The notes: generated by a model from the sequence alone, not told the origin. Shown: positions 27,427 through 37,060, counted from the first letter of the stretch. The stretch: 64,000 bases of DNA from CAVPOO01 sp963707015 (GCA_963707015.1 CAVPOO010000015.1:310001-374000), one strand, 5' to 3'. Numbers and translations are program-made.

Positions 27427-27568
27427 GTCGGTTGCCGGGAAGCTTCAGCTGGGGACAGGCAGGATAGCGCAGGGCGGGATGTGTCACAAACTGTTCATGC
27501 AATTGTCGGCGTAGCTTCATACGCAGCCAGTAGTCTCTGTCTATGACCCGTTTACCCGGAGGTTTTCG

Positions 27569-27720
27569 ACTTGATAGTAACGGATGCTCACAAATCAAGA
27601 TGAGTGCCAGCATTTTTTGTATAGCCACAGATTCGATTCTAATGCCTGTTCGTCCTTTCCGTGTTCTTCCGTGGATTCCGTGGCCATACTATCCGTCATC
27701 ATCAGATTGAAAAAGCACTC
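27569..27720. repeat. R2 dispersed repeat, copy 2
   Basis: Starts CTTGATAGTAACGGATGCTC and ends ATCCGTCATCATCAGATTGA, closely matching copy 1 at 24031-24200. The left arm of the CCACGGAATCC palindrome is degenerate here (CCACAGATTCG). It fills most of the 27427-27740 gap between the nitrilase and the next small gene. Confidence 0.85.
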
Positions 27721-27740
27721 GCGCTGCAGAGGAGATATCC

Positions 27741-27935
27741 ATGAAGGTCTACATCAAAGAATGGCCCAACAAAACCGCCACGCTCATGACCGAAAATGGC
27801 CAGGTGATCTGGACGTTCTCCAGTGTTGCCGAAGCCAGAGACGTGTGCCGGGCATGGTTCAGACTCAGTGACGAAGAAGTTCAGTATGGCGGCGAGGCCA
27901 GCACAGATCCCTCGGCGGCTGCCTGCCTGATCTGA
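27741..27935 (+). CDS. Small hypothetical protein
   Basis: 64 residues with ribosome site GAGGAGAT 7 bp before ATG. 'MKVYIKEWPNKTATLMTENG' followed by 'VIWTFSSVAEARDVCRAWF' suggests a short beta-beta-alpha fold. It stands directly behind an R2 repeat and converges with the LMF gene. Family not recognised, but the ribosome site and codon use support a real gene. Confidence 0.7.
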   Translation: MKVYIKEWPNKTATLMTENGQVIWTFSSVAEARDVCRAWFRLSDEEVQYGGEASTDPSAAACLI

Positions 27936-27957
27936 CAGCGGAACCGGTCCGCTGCCG

Positions 27958-29478
27958 TCAGGGTTCTGCCGCCGGTTGCCCCGGCGCGGCGAGCGGACGT
28001 TCCAGTCCGGGCAGGGGGAAGAAGGGACCCAGGTATTCACGTTCCCACCACTGGCCCGTGGCGCGGCGCGCTTCGGGACTCGTGAAGCGGTATCGGTACT
28101 GGCTGGTCCGTAGATACCGGGGCGGTTCATCCGGGAACGGGTTGCTGTCGAGCAGCGCCATCACCGGCGGCGAGTTTTCCAGCAGCCGCTGTGCCAGGCT
28201 CTCGAACAGGGGCAGGAAGGGCGGCCCCATGGGCACGAACCACATCATCCAGTCGAGGCGGGGCTGGTGCGGAACAACGACTTCGGGCCGCCGGCCCGGG
28301 TCGCCCGGCTTGTACTTGAACTCATAGCTGCGCCAGGTCTCCCCGTCCCTGGAACCCTCCACGATAATCTCGATGCGTTCTGTCTTCATGGTGGGAAAGA
28401 CATGGTAGTTGCTGGTGAGCCGGAATGGCCGCAGGCGTTCGACGACCGTGTCGAGCGGCTCCGGGATGCCACCGCGGGTGACCATGACCCACGCCTGGGC
28501 GCTGCTCACCACGACGAGGAGTGCACCGAGGATTCCGATCATGACCGCCTGCACGGGCCTGCCCGTCAGCGCGGCGGCCTGGCGGCGGGTCAGCCAGTGT
28601 GCGGCGGCCGGCGGGACGATGCGCGACACGGCACGATCATCGAACAGAAACAGGCACAAAATGATGGTGAGCAGATTGGCAAAGTTGTGATTGCTGGTCA
28701 GCAGGATCAGCACCTGCATCAGGATAGTTGCCCAGGCCGCAAAGAAGCGCGGCCCGCGCGGCAGGAACATCAGGAACGGGATAATCAGTTCGATGACCAG
28801 CGCCGAGCCGGTGCCGAATTTCAGCAGCCATTCCGGCAGGTGGTGCGCGTACCATGACACCGATTGCGGGAGCGGCTGTACCTCAAAGTAATAATTGAGC
28901 GCGGTCAGACTTGCCCAGCTGGGATCCTGGCTGATGAGCTTGGACAATCCCGACAGGAACCGGAACCGGAACAGCAGCCAGCGAAACAGCCAGATGACGG
29001 TACGCGAACCGGAGGGCAGAAAGATGGCGAGAAAACCGGCCTCCAGCAGCAGGAGATCCCACTGGAAGTTCATGAAGATCTGCCCGGCATGGAACAGCGA
29101 CAGGTAAAGCACGAAGAGCAGGATCAGCGCAAGCCGTTGCAGGATGTTGAGGAACAGCAGCACGGAGAACAGGCACCCGGCCACGGCCACCGCACGCAGC
29201 GCGGTGTCGCTGCTGTCTATCCAGAACAGCGTCGGCAACGCCCAGAAGCGTTCGCTGCCGAGTCCCGCTTCGACGTAGTGCAGTTTGTCGACCAGCGGAA
29301 GTATGCCCTGGGCGCCCGCCAGCCCGACGATCTGGACACCGATCGAGGCGAATGCAATCAGATAGATCAGGGCCAGCAGCCGCAGGAACAGGCCCGAGAT
29401 CAGCCGGTAGTCAGTCGACTGCGGGATGGCGCCGCTGAAAAGGCGTGCGAGAAGCGGTGCGGAGGATTGACTTTGCAC
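27958..29478 (-). CDS. Lipase maturation factor (LMF1-like) membrane protein
   Basis: 506 residues, around nine to ten hydrophobic segments in the first 340 residues, then a soluble C-terminal region with the LMF blocks 'RLRPFRLTSNYHVFPTMKTE' and 'GETWRSYEFKYKPGDPGRRP'. In animals LMF1 helps fold secreted lipases in the ER; bacterial homologues are widespread but uncharacterised and may assist envelope enzymes. Neither flanking gene suggests a client. The start at 29478 fits the family N-terminus 'YRLISGLFLRLLALIYLIAF'. Confidence 0.88.
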   Translation of the reverse strand: MQSQSSAPLLARLFSGAIPQSTDYRLISGLFLRLLALIYLIAFASIGVQIVGLAGAQGILPLVDKLHYVEAGLGSERFWALPTLFWIDSSDTALRAVAVAGCLFSVLLFLNILQRLALILLFVLYLSLFHAGQIFMNFQWDLLLLEAGFLAIFLPSGSRTVIWLFRWLLFRFRFLSGLSKLISQDPSWASLTALNYYFEVQPLPQSVSWYAHHLPEWLLKFGTGSALVIELIIPFLMFLPRGPRFFAAWATILMQVLILLTSNHNFANLLTIILCLFLFDDRAVSRIVPPAAAHWLTRRQAAALTGRPVQAVMIGILGALLVVVSSAQAWVMVTRGGIPEPLDTVVERLRPFRLTSNYHVFPTMKTERIEIIVEGSRDGETWRSYEFKYKPGDPGRRPEVVVPHQPRLDWMMWFVPMGPPFLPLFESLAQRLLENSPPVMALLDSNPFPDEPPRYLRTSQYRYRFTSPEARRATGQWWEREYLGPFFPLPGLERPLAAPGQPAAEP

Positions 29479-29518
29479 GGGCGTCTGACCTTGTCGCAGG
29501 GAGTCGAAACAGTACAGG

Positions 29519-30238
29519 CTAGTCCGACAGGTAATACTCCAGCGTGGAGACGACTCTGACCTTCTTTATGTAAGGGGTATTGCTGTCACGATCGGAAATC
29601 GAAAACTGGCCCTGCTGGGCGCGCCTGATCTTGCCCAGCCGGCTGCTCGAGTCCTGGGCAAATTTCTCCGCTACCTCGCGTGCATTCCGGGTCGCCTCTT
29701 CAATCATGGCGGGCTTGATGCTGTTGAGCTCCGTGAACAGAAATTCTGTCCGGGTCTGGTAGTCCTGACCGCTGATCGCAATGCCCTGCTTGCCGAGCTC
29801 GACCAGCTTTGCCATGGCGCCGCGCACGGCCTCGACGTTGCCGGTATACAGGCTGACCGCCGCCGTCGCGGTGTAACGGAAGGGCACCTTGCTCGACTCG
29901 ACGTAGCCCTGCGCCTGGCGATCGATGATGGCGGGTGGAGAGATCGAGATTTCATCCTCGCTGAAACCGCTGCCCTGGAGGAATGCTACGATCAGCGCGT
30001 TCTTGCTCTGCACGGCGGAAACCAGGCTGGCGAGGTCGTTGTCCGCCTCACTGAAGCGTATCGGCCAGATCGCGACACTGGCCGCCACTTCCCGCTCCGA
30101 CAGGCCCTTTACCGTCACGGTTCTGTCGAGCGTCTTGAATCGGACGGCGCCGCTCGACAGCAGGTAGCCGAGCCCGATCAGGCCGGCACAGAGCAGTCCG
30201 CCGAGTATCAGGGCGGCAAGGTTTGATCTGTTTTCCAT
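29519..30238 (-). CDS. SIMPL-domain (DUF541) periplasmic/membrane-anchored protein
   Basis: 239 residues from ATG 30236-30238, which has a strong AGGAGG site; an in-frame start 24 bp upstream lacks one. N-terminal anchor 'LAALILGGLLCAGLIGLGYL', then a SIMPL domain (~40-239) with 'VTVKGLSEREVAASVAIWPI' and 'EATRNAREVAEKFAQDSSSR'. Members are secreted or inner-membrane-anchored, with roles in envelope and oxidative stress suggested for E. coli YggE. It lies 40 bp upstream of the LMF gene on the same strand, possibly an operon. Confidence 0.87.
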   Translation of the reverse strand: MENRSNLAALILGGLLCAGLIGLGYLLSSGAVRFKTLDRTVTVKGLSEREVAASVAIWPIRFSEADNDLASLVSAVQSKNALIVAFLQGSGFSEDEISISPPAIIDRQAQGYVESSKVPFRYTATAAVSLYTGNVEAVRGAMAKLVELGKQGIAISGQDYQTRTEFLFTELNSIKPAMIEEATRNAREVAEKFAQDSSSRLGKIRRAQQGQFSISDRDSNTPYIKKVRVVSTLEYYLSD

Positions 30239-30297
30239 GTATCCTCCTGGCGCGGCGGGCACAGCACGGACGCCCCGGCGCAGTCACATGCAAGCCA

Positions 30298-31032
30298 CTA
30301 ATGACATTGCAGTTCGAGATGAAAGATAGCGGGGTGATTGGGGCACTGAAACAGGTAAACAAGCCCCGCGTCGCCCCACATCAGGCCGGCCGCTTCCTCG
30401 GAGTCCAGCTGAGCCAGAAACTCCAGCTCAGACCCGCAGGCCTCACAGGTGGTGACGAGCGCATCCTGTACCCAGCGCGGATAGCCTCCGATGAGTGTTT
30501 CACACTCGTTCAGGCATCCGAGCCTGAGTATCGCAGCCGCGTATTCCTCCCAGGGACGCGCATCATCCAGGTCGTAGCAGAGATTGCTCGCGGTCATGGA
30601 CCGCGACTCTATGCCCTCCCAGTCAGGCAGCACCCGCACGGGAGATTGTGACACCGTGCAGGGAATCACGGTCTGTTTGCCCGGTGCGGACGGCAGGAGC
30701 GTCCGGTAATTTTTCATCGACGGCCGGAGGTAACGGCGGACAAGCCATTGCGCGTTTTCCTCCGCCCCCACGCCCCAGGGGAAACACGCGAAACAGTAGA
30801 AAAACGCATACAGCGTCTGTGTCCTGTCGTCGAGAAACTGTGCGACGAAAACCAGCTCCCTGCTGCAGCTGGGACAGAGCGGCCAGGGGTCGCCTTGTGT
30901 GGCATAGGGAAGCCCGCCAAACTTCGAGTCCGCCGAGGCAGCCTCGGCGGCCTTCGACCTTGAAGGCTCCAACAACACCGCATCCCTGATCAGCGGCTTG
31001 AGTAAGGCATCGAGTTTTTCATGCGACGTCAC
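30298..31032 (-). CDS. DUF1963 (YwqG-like) protein
   Basis: 244 residues from GTG 31030-31032 with GGAGGA nine bases upstream; the open frame continues to 31065. 'SKFGGLPYATQGDPWPLCPS' followed by 'CSRELVFVAQFLDD' is the DUF1963 core, and 'FAQLDSEEA'-type C-terminal strands ('LEFLAQLDSEEAAGLMWGDA') complete it. A CPSC pair and further Cys residues (CFAC, CEAC) may bind zinc. Function unknown in general. Confidence 0.8.
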   Translation of the reverse strand: MTSHEKLDALLKPLIRDAVLLEPSRSKAAEAASADSKFGGLPYATQGDPWPLCPSCSRELVFVAQFLDDRTQTLYAFFYCFACFPWGVGAEENAQWLVRRYLRPSMKNYRTLLPSAPGKQTVIPCTVSQSPVRVLPDWEGIESRSMTASNLCYDLDDARPWEEYAAAILRLGCLNECETLIGGYPRWVQDALVTTCEACGSELEFLAQLDSEEAAGLMWGDAGLVYLFQCPNHPAIFHLELQCH

Positions 31033-31064
31033 GCATTGTTTCCTCCGTGCGCGCAGCACGCACA

Positions 31065-31976
31065 TCAGCGCCGCCGAATGCGTTCAGCGATCACCGCGCC
31101 CTCCGGGCTCAACCGCCCGCGCACCTCGACATAGTCGCCGGGACGCGGGGATTTGTCGATCCGTGTCGAGCCACTGGTGACGAGCTCCAGCCCGTCCAGC
31201 GCCCAGCGGCGGGAGAGACTCCCGTGTAAGCGGACGCGGGCATGGGCGGGAATCGCCGCGGGCCGGGCATCGGCATCCCGGGCGCCCTGTTTGATCCAGG
31301 TGACGATCAGCTCCGTCTCCTCCACGCTCAAATAGGGCGGCCCATCGAAGGGCATCCGTGGCCGGGCCTGGCCGCGGATGCGACGAACGAGTTCACTGGC
31401 CGCGGGATTGCCGGGCACGACACGCACCCGGTCGTCGGACGAGAGCACTGCCTCGTAGGATGTGAGCCGATAGCCCTCGGGGGCCGGGCCCATGAGGCCC
31501 TGCTGCGTGTGGCACTTTGCGCAGCGCGCCGCAAATATGGGAGCGACGTGCGCAAAGGTTACCGGCTCACCCGCGGCGGGCGCTCGCGTCGCTGCCGGCG
31601 CCGCACCGCCGGCGGGGATTCCCGGTTTAAGGCCCGAGGCAACCCACTGCTCGATCCGGGCGATCTCCGCGTCCGCGAGGAACGGCGGTCCGGTCATGGG
31701 CATACGCGGCTGACTGATGCCCTTGATTCTCCGCACCAGCTCACTGCCTGCCGGATCGCCTGCCTTGACCACGGGACCCCGCTGACTCCCGTTGAGGATT
31801 CCGTCGAGACTGTCCAGCCGCAAACCCAGCGAGGCATTCGAAGCGCTATGGCACATGCTGCAGCGTTCGCGGAAAATGTCCGCCACGTCGGCATAGGTCA
31901 CCTCCGCGGCGTGGCTGCCGGCAGCGACCATCGCCAGCGCCGCGATGCAGGCGGCTCTCACCCTGTCAGGCCTCAT
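31065..31976 (-). CDS. Secreted dihaem c-type cytochrome-domain protein
   Basis: 303 residues from ATG 31974-31976 (an upstream ATG at 32009 is possible). Signal peptide 'AACIAALAMVAAGSHAAEV', then two planctomycete-cytochrome-C-like modules: CSMCH at residues 39-43 and CAKCH around 160, each followed by a 'P.MP..GPP.L...E' segment ('QPRMPMTGPPFLADAEIARI'). The last ~60 residues ('RVRLHGSLSRRWALDGLELV') form a small OB-like beta domain. It would be a periplasmic electron carrier or sensor. It reads into the DUF1963 gene, 32 bp apart. Confidence 0.83.
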   Translation of the reverse strand: MRPDRVRAACIAALAMVAAGSHAAEVTYADVADIFRERCSMCHSASNASLGLRLDSLDGILNGSQRGPVVKAGDPAGSELVRRIKGISQPRMPMTGPPFLADAEIARIEQWVASGLKPGIPAGGAAPAATRAPAAGEPVTFAHVAPIFAARCAKCHTQQGLMGPAPEGYRLTSYEAVLSSDDRVRVVPGNPAASELVRRIRGQARPRMPFDGPPYLSVEETELIVTWIKQGARDADARPAAIPAHARVRLHGSLSRRWALDGLELVTSGSTRIDKSPRPGDYVEVRGRLSPEGAVIAERIRRR

Positions 31977-32151
31977 ACCAGAAGTCCGTAATCGACTGCC
32001 ATTGCGCACTATAGCAGCCGTGCGATACCTGGCATAAAACCCCTCGCTGAAAAGGTGATTTTCAACGTCTTATCTCAGTTTGCCCGACGCCGGGCGCGGG
32101 TTTCAGCTGCCGGTGGGCGTCCCGACCTGTTAAAATGCCCCACTCGGGCCC

Positions 32152-34383
32152 ATGCCCTCTGAAAGCTCTCTCATCGAATCGCTCAGGTTCCAGGCGGACC
32201 CCATGCAGCCGGCACCCGATATTTTTTCCTACCGCAGGTACTGGGCCGAGCGCTACGGCACGGCGCCGTTTCTGCCCATGTCGCGCAGCGAGATGGACGC
32301 GCTCGGCTGGGATTCGTGCGACATCATCCTGGTCACGGGCGATGCCTATGTCGACCATCCCAGCTTCGGCATGGCGATCATCGGACGGGTACTGGAGGCG
32401 CAGGGCTTTCGCGTCGGGATCATCGCCCAGCCGGACTGGCGCTCGGCCGAGGCGTTCCGGGCGCTCGGGTCACCGAACCTTTTCTTCGGCGTCACCGCCG
32501 GCAATATGGACTCCATGGTCAACCGCTACACCGCCGACCGCAAGCGCCGTTCCGACGACGCCTACACGCCCGGCGGCGAGGGCGGGCGCCGACCCGACCA
32601 TGCGGTGATCGTCTACGCGCAGCGCTGCCGCGAGGCATACCGGGACGTGCCGATCATCGTCGGCGGCATCGAGGCCTCACTGCGGCGCATCGCGCACTAT
32701 GACTACTGGTCCGACCGGGTGCGGCGTTCGCTGCTGCTCGATGCCAAGGCCGACCTGCTGGTGTACGGCAATGCCGAACGCCAGATCGTGGCGATCGCCC
32801 ATCGCCTCGCCGCCCGGGAGCCGGTGACCGCACTCACCGATATCCGCGGTACGGCGCTGGTGCGACGCGTGCCGGACGACTGGGACGAGATCGACTCCAC
32901 GCACATCGATGTGCCCGGGCCAGTCGATGCGCACCCCGATCCTTATGCCAGCGTGTCCGGGAAGGCGTGCGCGACCGCAGGCGAAGCACAGACGCAGGAC
33001 GTCGTCCTGCAGCCCCGTCTCCGGCACCGCGACCGGGCCCGCAGCGTGATCCGCCTGCCGTCCTTCGAGGCCGTGCAGGGTGACCCCGTCCTTTATGCGC
33101 ATGCCTCGCGCATGCTGCATCTGGAAACCAACCCGGGCAATGCGCGGGCGCTGGTGCAGCGTCATGGCAAACGCGACGTCTGGCTGAATCCGCCGCCGCT
33201 GCCGCTGACCACGCGGGAGCTCGATGCCATCCACGAACTGCCCTACGCGCGCCGCCCGCACCCCGCCTATGGCGAGGCCCGCATTCCCGCCTACGAGATG
33301 ATCCGGTTTTCGGTGTCCATCATGCGTGGCTGTTTCGGGGGCTGCACCTTCTGTTCAATCACCGAACATGAGGGGCGCATCATCCAGAGCCGTTCCGAAG
33401 ACTCGGTGGTGCGCGAGATCGAGACCATCCGCGACAGCGTGCCGGGCTTCACGGGCATCGTCTCAGACGTCGGCGGACCCACCGCGAACATGTACCGTAT
33501 CGCCTGCAAGAGCCGCGACATCGAGGCGGCCTGTCGCCGGCCCTCGTGCGTGTACCCTGGCATCTGCTCGAATCTCAACACCGATCACTCGGCGCTCATT
33601 CATCTGTACCGCCGCGTGCGGGCGCTGCCGGGGATCAAGAAGGTGCTGGTCGCCTCGGGGGTGCGTTACGACCTGGCGATCCGCTCGCCGGCCTATGTGC
33701 GCGAGCTCGTCCAGCACCATGTCGGCGGCTATTTGAAGATTGCACCGGAGCACACCGAGTCGGGCCCGCTGTCGAAGATGATGAAACCGGGCATGGACGC
33801 CTACGACCGCTTCAAGCAGCTGTTCGATCAGTACTCGCGGGAGGCCGGTAAGGAACAGTACCTGATCCCCTACTTCATCGCCGCCCATCCCGGCACCAGT
33901 GACGCAGACATGCTGCAGCTGGCCTTATGGCTGAAGCGTAACGGTTTTCGCGCTGATCAGGTGCAGACCTTCCTGCCGTCGCCCATGGCGACCGCCACCG
34001 CCATGTATCACAGCGGCAAGAATCCGCTGCGCAAGGTGACCTATACGAGCGAAGAGGTTGCGATACCCAAGGGCCTCAAGGTACGGCGCCTGCACAAGGC
34101 GTTCCTGCGCTATCACGACCCGGAGAACTGGCCGCTGCTGCGCAGCGCCCTGAAGCGCATGGGGCGCGCCGATCTGATCGGCAACGCCAAACGCTGCCTG
34201 GTTCCCGGCATGGCAGCCCAGGGGAACCGGCGCCGCCAGCCGGCGCGGTGCCCCGTTTCTGACCCGGCACACCGGTCTGCCGAAGCTGCCGCAAGACGCT
34301 GCGCGCAAGCGCAAGGGCCGAGCCAGCACCGCCGGTGCGGCGCGCAAGGCGGGGCGCTAGCGAGGTCCCAGTGGCTGCAGTAA
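32152..34383 (+). CDS. YgiQ-family radical SAM protein, frameshifted near its C-terminus
   Basis: The frame encodes 743 residues of a YgiQ-type (UPF0313) protein: B12-binding-like N-terminus ('SCDIILVTGDAYVDHPSFGM'), then the radical SAM CxxxCxxC 'MRGCFGGCTFCSITEHEGRI' near residue 390. After 'KRCLVPG' (~34200) the sequence loses resemblance; in the alternative frame the expected ending appears ('RGAPFLTRHTGLPKLPQDAA') and stops at 34360. A single indel near 34200-34245 would restore it. This could be a sequencing error or a real recent frameshift affecting only the tail. Function of YgiQ is not established. Confidence 0.88.
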   Translation: MPSESSLIESLRFQADPMQPAPDIFSYRRYWAERYGTAPFLPMSRSEMDALGWDSCDIILVTGDAYVDHPSFGMAIIGRVLEAQGFRVGIIAQPDWRSAEAFRALGSPNLFFGVTAGNMDSMVNRYTADRKRRSDDAYTPGGEGGRRPDHAVIVYAQRCREAYRDVPIIVGGIEASLRRIAHYDYWSDRVRRSLLLDAKADLLVYGNAERQIVAIAHRLAAREPVTALTDIRGTALVRRVPDDWDEIDSTHIDVPGPVDAHPDPYASVSGKACATAGEAQTQDVVLQPRLRHRDRARSVIRLPSFEAVQGDPVLYAHASRMLHLETNPGNARALVQRHGKRDVWLNPPPLPLTTRELDAIHELPYARRPHPAYGEARIPAYEMIRFSVSIMRGCFGGCTFCSITEHEGRIIQSRSEDSVVREIETIRDSVPGFTGIVSDVGGPTANMYRIACKSRDIEAACRRPSCVYPGICSNLNTDHSALIHLYRRVRALPGIKKVLVASGVRYDLAIRSPAYVRELVQHHVGGYLKIAPEHTESGPLSKMMKPGMDAYDRFKQLFDQYSREAGKEQYLIPYFIAAHPGTSDADMLQLALWLKRNGFRADQVQTFLPSPMATATAMYHSGKNPLRKVTYTSEEVAIPKGLKVRRLHKAFLRYHDPENWPLLRSALKRMGRADLIGNAKRCLVPGMAAQGNRRRQPARCPVSDPAHRSAEAAARRCAQAQGPSQHRRCGAQGGALARSQWLQ

Positions 34384-34423
34384 GCGATCGGGAACGCGTT
34401 GTGTGGAATGGAAATGTGGGCTG

Positions 34424-34699
34424 TTCACTCGTTTTGTGCGGAGACGATAACTCCAGCACAACATAGCCCCCATCTTTTCAGAAAGGTTCATGAATGCCGC
34501 CAGGCGGCCTGCTTGCATAGTGACCGGTTCCCAGCCACATATCGAAAGCCTGATCAGCGCGACGGCCATTGACGATATAGATCTCTTCCGGGTGTTCATG
34601 GGGCTTGTCCCCAAAGGGCGTGGTATCCGCACCAGGATAGGATCTCGTCAAGCGCGTGTACTCACCCGTTGCCAGATAGATGCTCAGTGATAACCGTAG
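34424..34699 (-). pseudogene. Cupin-domain protein fragment with in-frame stop
   Basis: On the minus strand 34699-34481 reads 'LATGEYTRLTRSYPGADTTP', then 'KPHEHPEEIYIVNGR' with the metal-binding HxHxxE of cupins, then 'AFDMWLGTGHYASRPPGGIH', and hits TGA at 34480-34478. The same frame continues with 'KDGGYVVLELSSPHKTSE', the expected cupin ending, so a CGA to TGA change is likely. No start codon remains upstream (TGA at 34702-34700). Dead gene; it accounts for most of 34384-34761. Confidence 0.7.
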
Positions 34700-34761
34700 T
34701 CAGGAATGACAGTACCTGTTTCAGCCGTTGGAACGCCTTTTCGACTTTCCCTGGTTCCGCC

Positions 34762-34983
34762 TCAGTTCGTCCAGCGCGGGTAAGCTGAAAAGGCGGATTC
34801 GCTTGACAGACCCAGCTGATTGCCTATGTCGTCTGCGCACGGAATCAGACCGAGATACCGAGCCGACTGATGCAGAAAAGCCGCCCTGCGCGATTCCTCA
34901 AGAGAGTCTCCGTCCGGAGTGGCCGCTGCCGCGAGGATCGCGTAAGCCATGCCGCTTTGCGGGCTGTTACCTGGCTGCTTCAT
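34762..34983 (-). CDS. Small hypothetical protein
   Basis: 73 residues from ATG 34981-34983 with GGAGG seven bases upstream, which fixes the start within a longer open frame. 'MKQPGNSPQSGMAYAILAAA' and 'ATPDGDSLEESRRAAFLHQS' suggest a small helical protein. Family not recognised. It lies downstream of the fasciclin gene on the same strand. Confidence 0.6.
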   Translation of the reverse strand: MKQPGNSPQSGMAYAILAAAATPDGDSLEESRRAAFLHQSARYLGLIPCADDIGNQLGLSSESAFSAYPRWTN

Positions 34984-35187
34984 GATGCACCTCCGTTGTG
35001 AGTTGTGAATTTTGACGCGACGGTATGTGATGACGCGCAAGATGAATAGCTGACTGGAACAGTCGGGAATTTCGCATAACCGAGCAAAATAGTCAAGAAA
35101 TCAGATATGCCAGAGGTTGAGCGATTGAGGCGCCTAGCCGGGGCGGGAATTCAGCCTCCCGCCCCGGACCTTGGCCGGCTCTGGGGG

Positions 35188-35847
35188 TTAGAGCCCCGAC
35201 ATCATGTCGGGTGGCAACATGACGGTGTCGATCACGTGTATGACCCCGTTGCTGGTCGCAATGTCGGTCTGGATCACTGTGGCGTTGTTCACCATCACCG
35301 CATCACCCGCCTTGATCGTCAAAGACTGGCCCTCCACGGTGGCAGCGCTGGTCAAAAGGACGACGTCGGCTGCCTCAATCTTGCCTGGTACGACGTGGTA
35401 GGTCAGTACCCTGGTCAACGCTGCCTTGTTGCTTAGGAGCGCATCCAGTTGCGTCTTCGGTATCTTGGCGAAGGCGGCGTCTGTGGGCGCAAACACGGTA
35501 AAGGGGCCCGCGCCCTTCAGGGTTTCCACCAGACCGGCGGCTTGCACGGCGGTCACCAGCGTGTTGAAACTGCCAGCGGCGATCGCGGTATCGACGATGT
35601 CAGGCGTGGCCGCGCTATCCGCCGCGGTGCCGTGCGTTGCGCCGTAGTCCATCCCCATGCGGTAAGCGCGCGCCGCGCCATCGCTTCCGGGCTCCACCCG
35701 GTATACCGCTGGGCGGTAACTGCCGGAGTAGCCGGCCGCGGACTTGTCGGCGTGATTGCAGCCGGGGCCAGCGACTGCGGTCTGGGCAATAACGGCCGTA
35801 CCCAAGGCAGATGCTGCAAGGGCTGAGAGTCGAGTGATTCTTTTCAT
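35188..35847 (-). CDS. Secreted fasciclin (FAS1) domain protein
   Basis: 219 residues: Sec signal peptide (~1-26, 'LAASALGTAVIAQTAVAGPG'), a linker, and one FAS1 domain from about 80 to 219 with both hallmark boxes, H1 'GPFTVFAPTDAAFAKIP' and H2 'GVIHVIDTVMLPP', plus the Tyr-His motif 'RVLTYHVVPGKIEA'. FAS1 proteins are adhesive or ligand-binding and exported. An unusual promoter about 160 bp upstream carries TTGTACAA-type motifs (36011-36060), shared with a small-peptide operon 1 kb away, so expression may answer to the same regulator. Confidence 0.92.
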   Translation of the reverse strand: MKRITRLSALAASALGTAVIAQTAVAGPGCNHADKSAAGYSGSYRPAVYRVEPGSDGAARAYRMGMDYGATHGTAADSAATPDIVDTAIAAGSFNTLVTAVQAAGLVETLKGAGPFTVFAPTDAAFAKIPKTQLDALLSNKAALTRVLTYHVVPGKIEAADVVLLTSAATVEGQSLTIKAGDAVMVNNATVIQTDIATSNGVIHVIDTVMLPPDMMSGL

Positions 35848-36009
35848 TTGAATGTCTCCTTACGCTGATATGAGGTTCCCGGCAAGCTGAACGCCGAGGT
35901 GTTTAGCCATGGTTGGCCCTGATTGTTCTCAGTGCGCCGGCATGAGCGCACTTGACTCCGCAGAACCTGCGTTTCCAAGACCTGGGCGGGTTAGGCGTGA
36001 ATCTAAGTT

Positions 36010-36060
36010 GTACAATAGTAGTACAATCGGCGCGTGTCAACATAAATTTATTGTACAATC
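36010..36060 (-). promoter_or_regulatory. Promoter with TTGTACAA-type operators upstream of the fasciclin gene
   Basis: On the minus strand TTGACA (36035-36040) and TATTGT (36012-36017) are 17 bp apart. Three motifs overlap or flank it: TTGTACAAT at 36009-36017, AGTACAAT at 36020-36027 and ATTGTACAATC around 36050-36060. TGTACA-type sites are known operators of MerR-family light/B12 regulators (CarH/LitR); that assignment is inference. The 35848-36297 interval has no gene. Confidence 0.55.
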
Positions 36061-36297
36061 TGTCGACATCCTGTTTTCAGGGGATTGTCCCTAGCGCGCT
36101 GGCATCAGGCAGAGCACCGATAGCAAGGAGCGACTCGAACGCCACGAACGCGCCAATTCGAGCACTGGGCTTGCCGAGGGCGCATTGGCCGGGTGGTCGA
36201 CGGTAAAGAGACTTGAAAATAATTATACAAGACCTATACCATTATCCACCTGCTAAGAGTAGTCAGGTATAACCAGCGCTGAAGAGGAGATAGAGCA

Positions 36298-36396
36298 ATG
36301 GACGAAAACACTGAGATTTTAGAATCCTTATGCCCCGGCAGCCGCGTCAACGAAATGCTGGACAATCCCATCGACGAGAGTTGGAACGAGGGTTAG
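36298..36396 (+). CDS. Possible 32-residue acidic peptide
   Basis: ATG 36298 is preceded by GAAGAGGAGATAGAGCA, a convincing ribosome site. The product ('MDENTEILESLCPGSRVNEM') is acidic and has one Cys. It could be a genuine small protein or the 5' remnant of a gene. The following 36397-37060 stretch shows only short ORFs without recognisable features. Confidence 0.4.
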   Translation: MDENTEILESLCPGSRVNEMLDNPIDESWNEG

Positions 36397-37060
36397 GCAT
36401 TTCGACCTAGCAGATTTCGCCTGTCGACCGGAATGACCGCCCGGTCGGCAGGCTACTGGCGCAGGGTGATTGCGACCCAACCCACCCACCCCTGGCGTCG
36501 TTCGAGACGCGTCCAAAACGGTATCCGAAGCGCGTCGACCCAATCGCCGATCCCACCGTTTCAGCCCGCAAGACTCCAGAGACAGCGTTACCCCTGTAAC
36601 CTTTGTGACGACAGAGGCTGTGGCGTTACCGTCAGTCCCGTCATCATGCACGACTCGACGTCGACATAAGGCCTCTGGTTGTGCTTGGACCCAGCGTCCG
36701 AGAAGCGTCAACCAGCCGTCGCTGGAGCGTGCAGCCGGAAGGTGGCGCCAGGTCCTACCCCGGCCCCGTATCGCATCGGGCCCTCCGCCAACGGCCCGAT
36801 CGCAGACACATCTTGCCAAGCGCAGGCGCGCCACCTCCTCGCGGTTGTCGGGGAGGCCCATCGCGCGCTGCGGAGAAACTCGTCCGTAGCGGCGTTCTCA
36901 GCTGCACCGCGTATTCGGGGACCCGCCGCTCAATCGCGAGACGGCGCCGATGCGGTAACGGGTCGACTCGATCCGCGTTTGCTCAGCCATGCTCGCGATC
37001 CTCTATGCAGCCAGCGAGGCGGCGGAAAGCTGACCTTCAACATCGTTTATTCTTTGTAAT

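Noticed and set aside
26494..27546. 350-residue plus-strand frame opposite the nitrilase
   Set aside because: Nitrilase triad is clear on the minus strand; the plus frame is a shadow.
36328..36861. 177-codon minus-strand ORF in the 36.4-36.9 kb gap
   Set aside because: Arg-rich random-looking translation, no ribosome site, overlaps better-supported small ORF and no family match.
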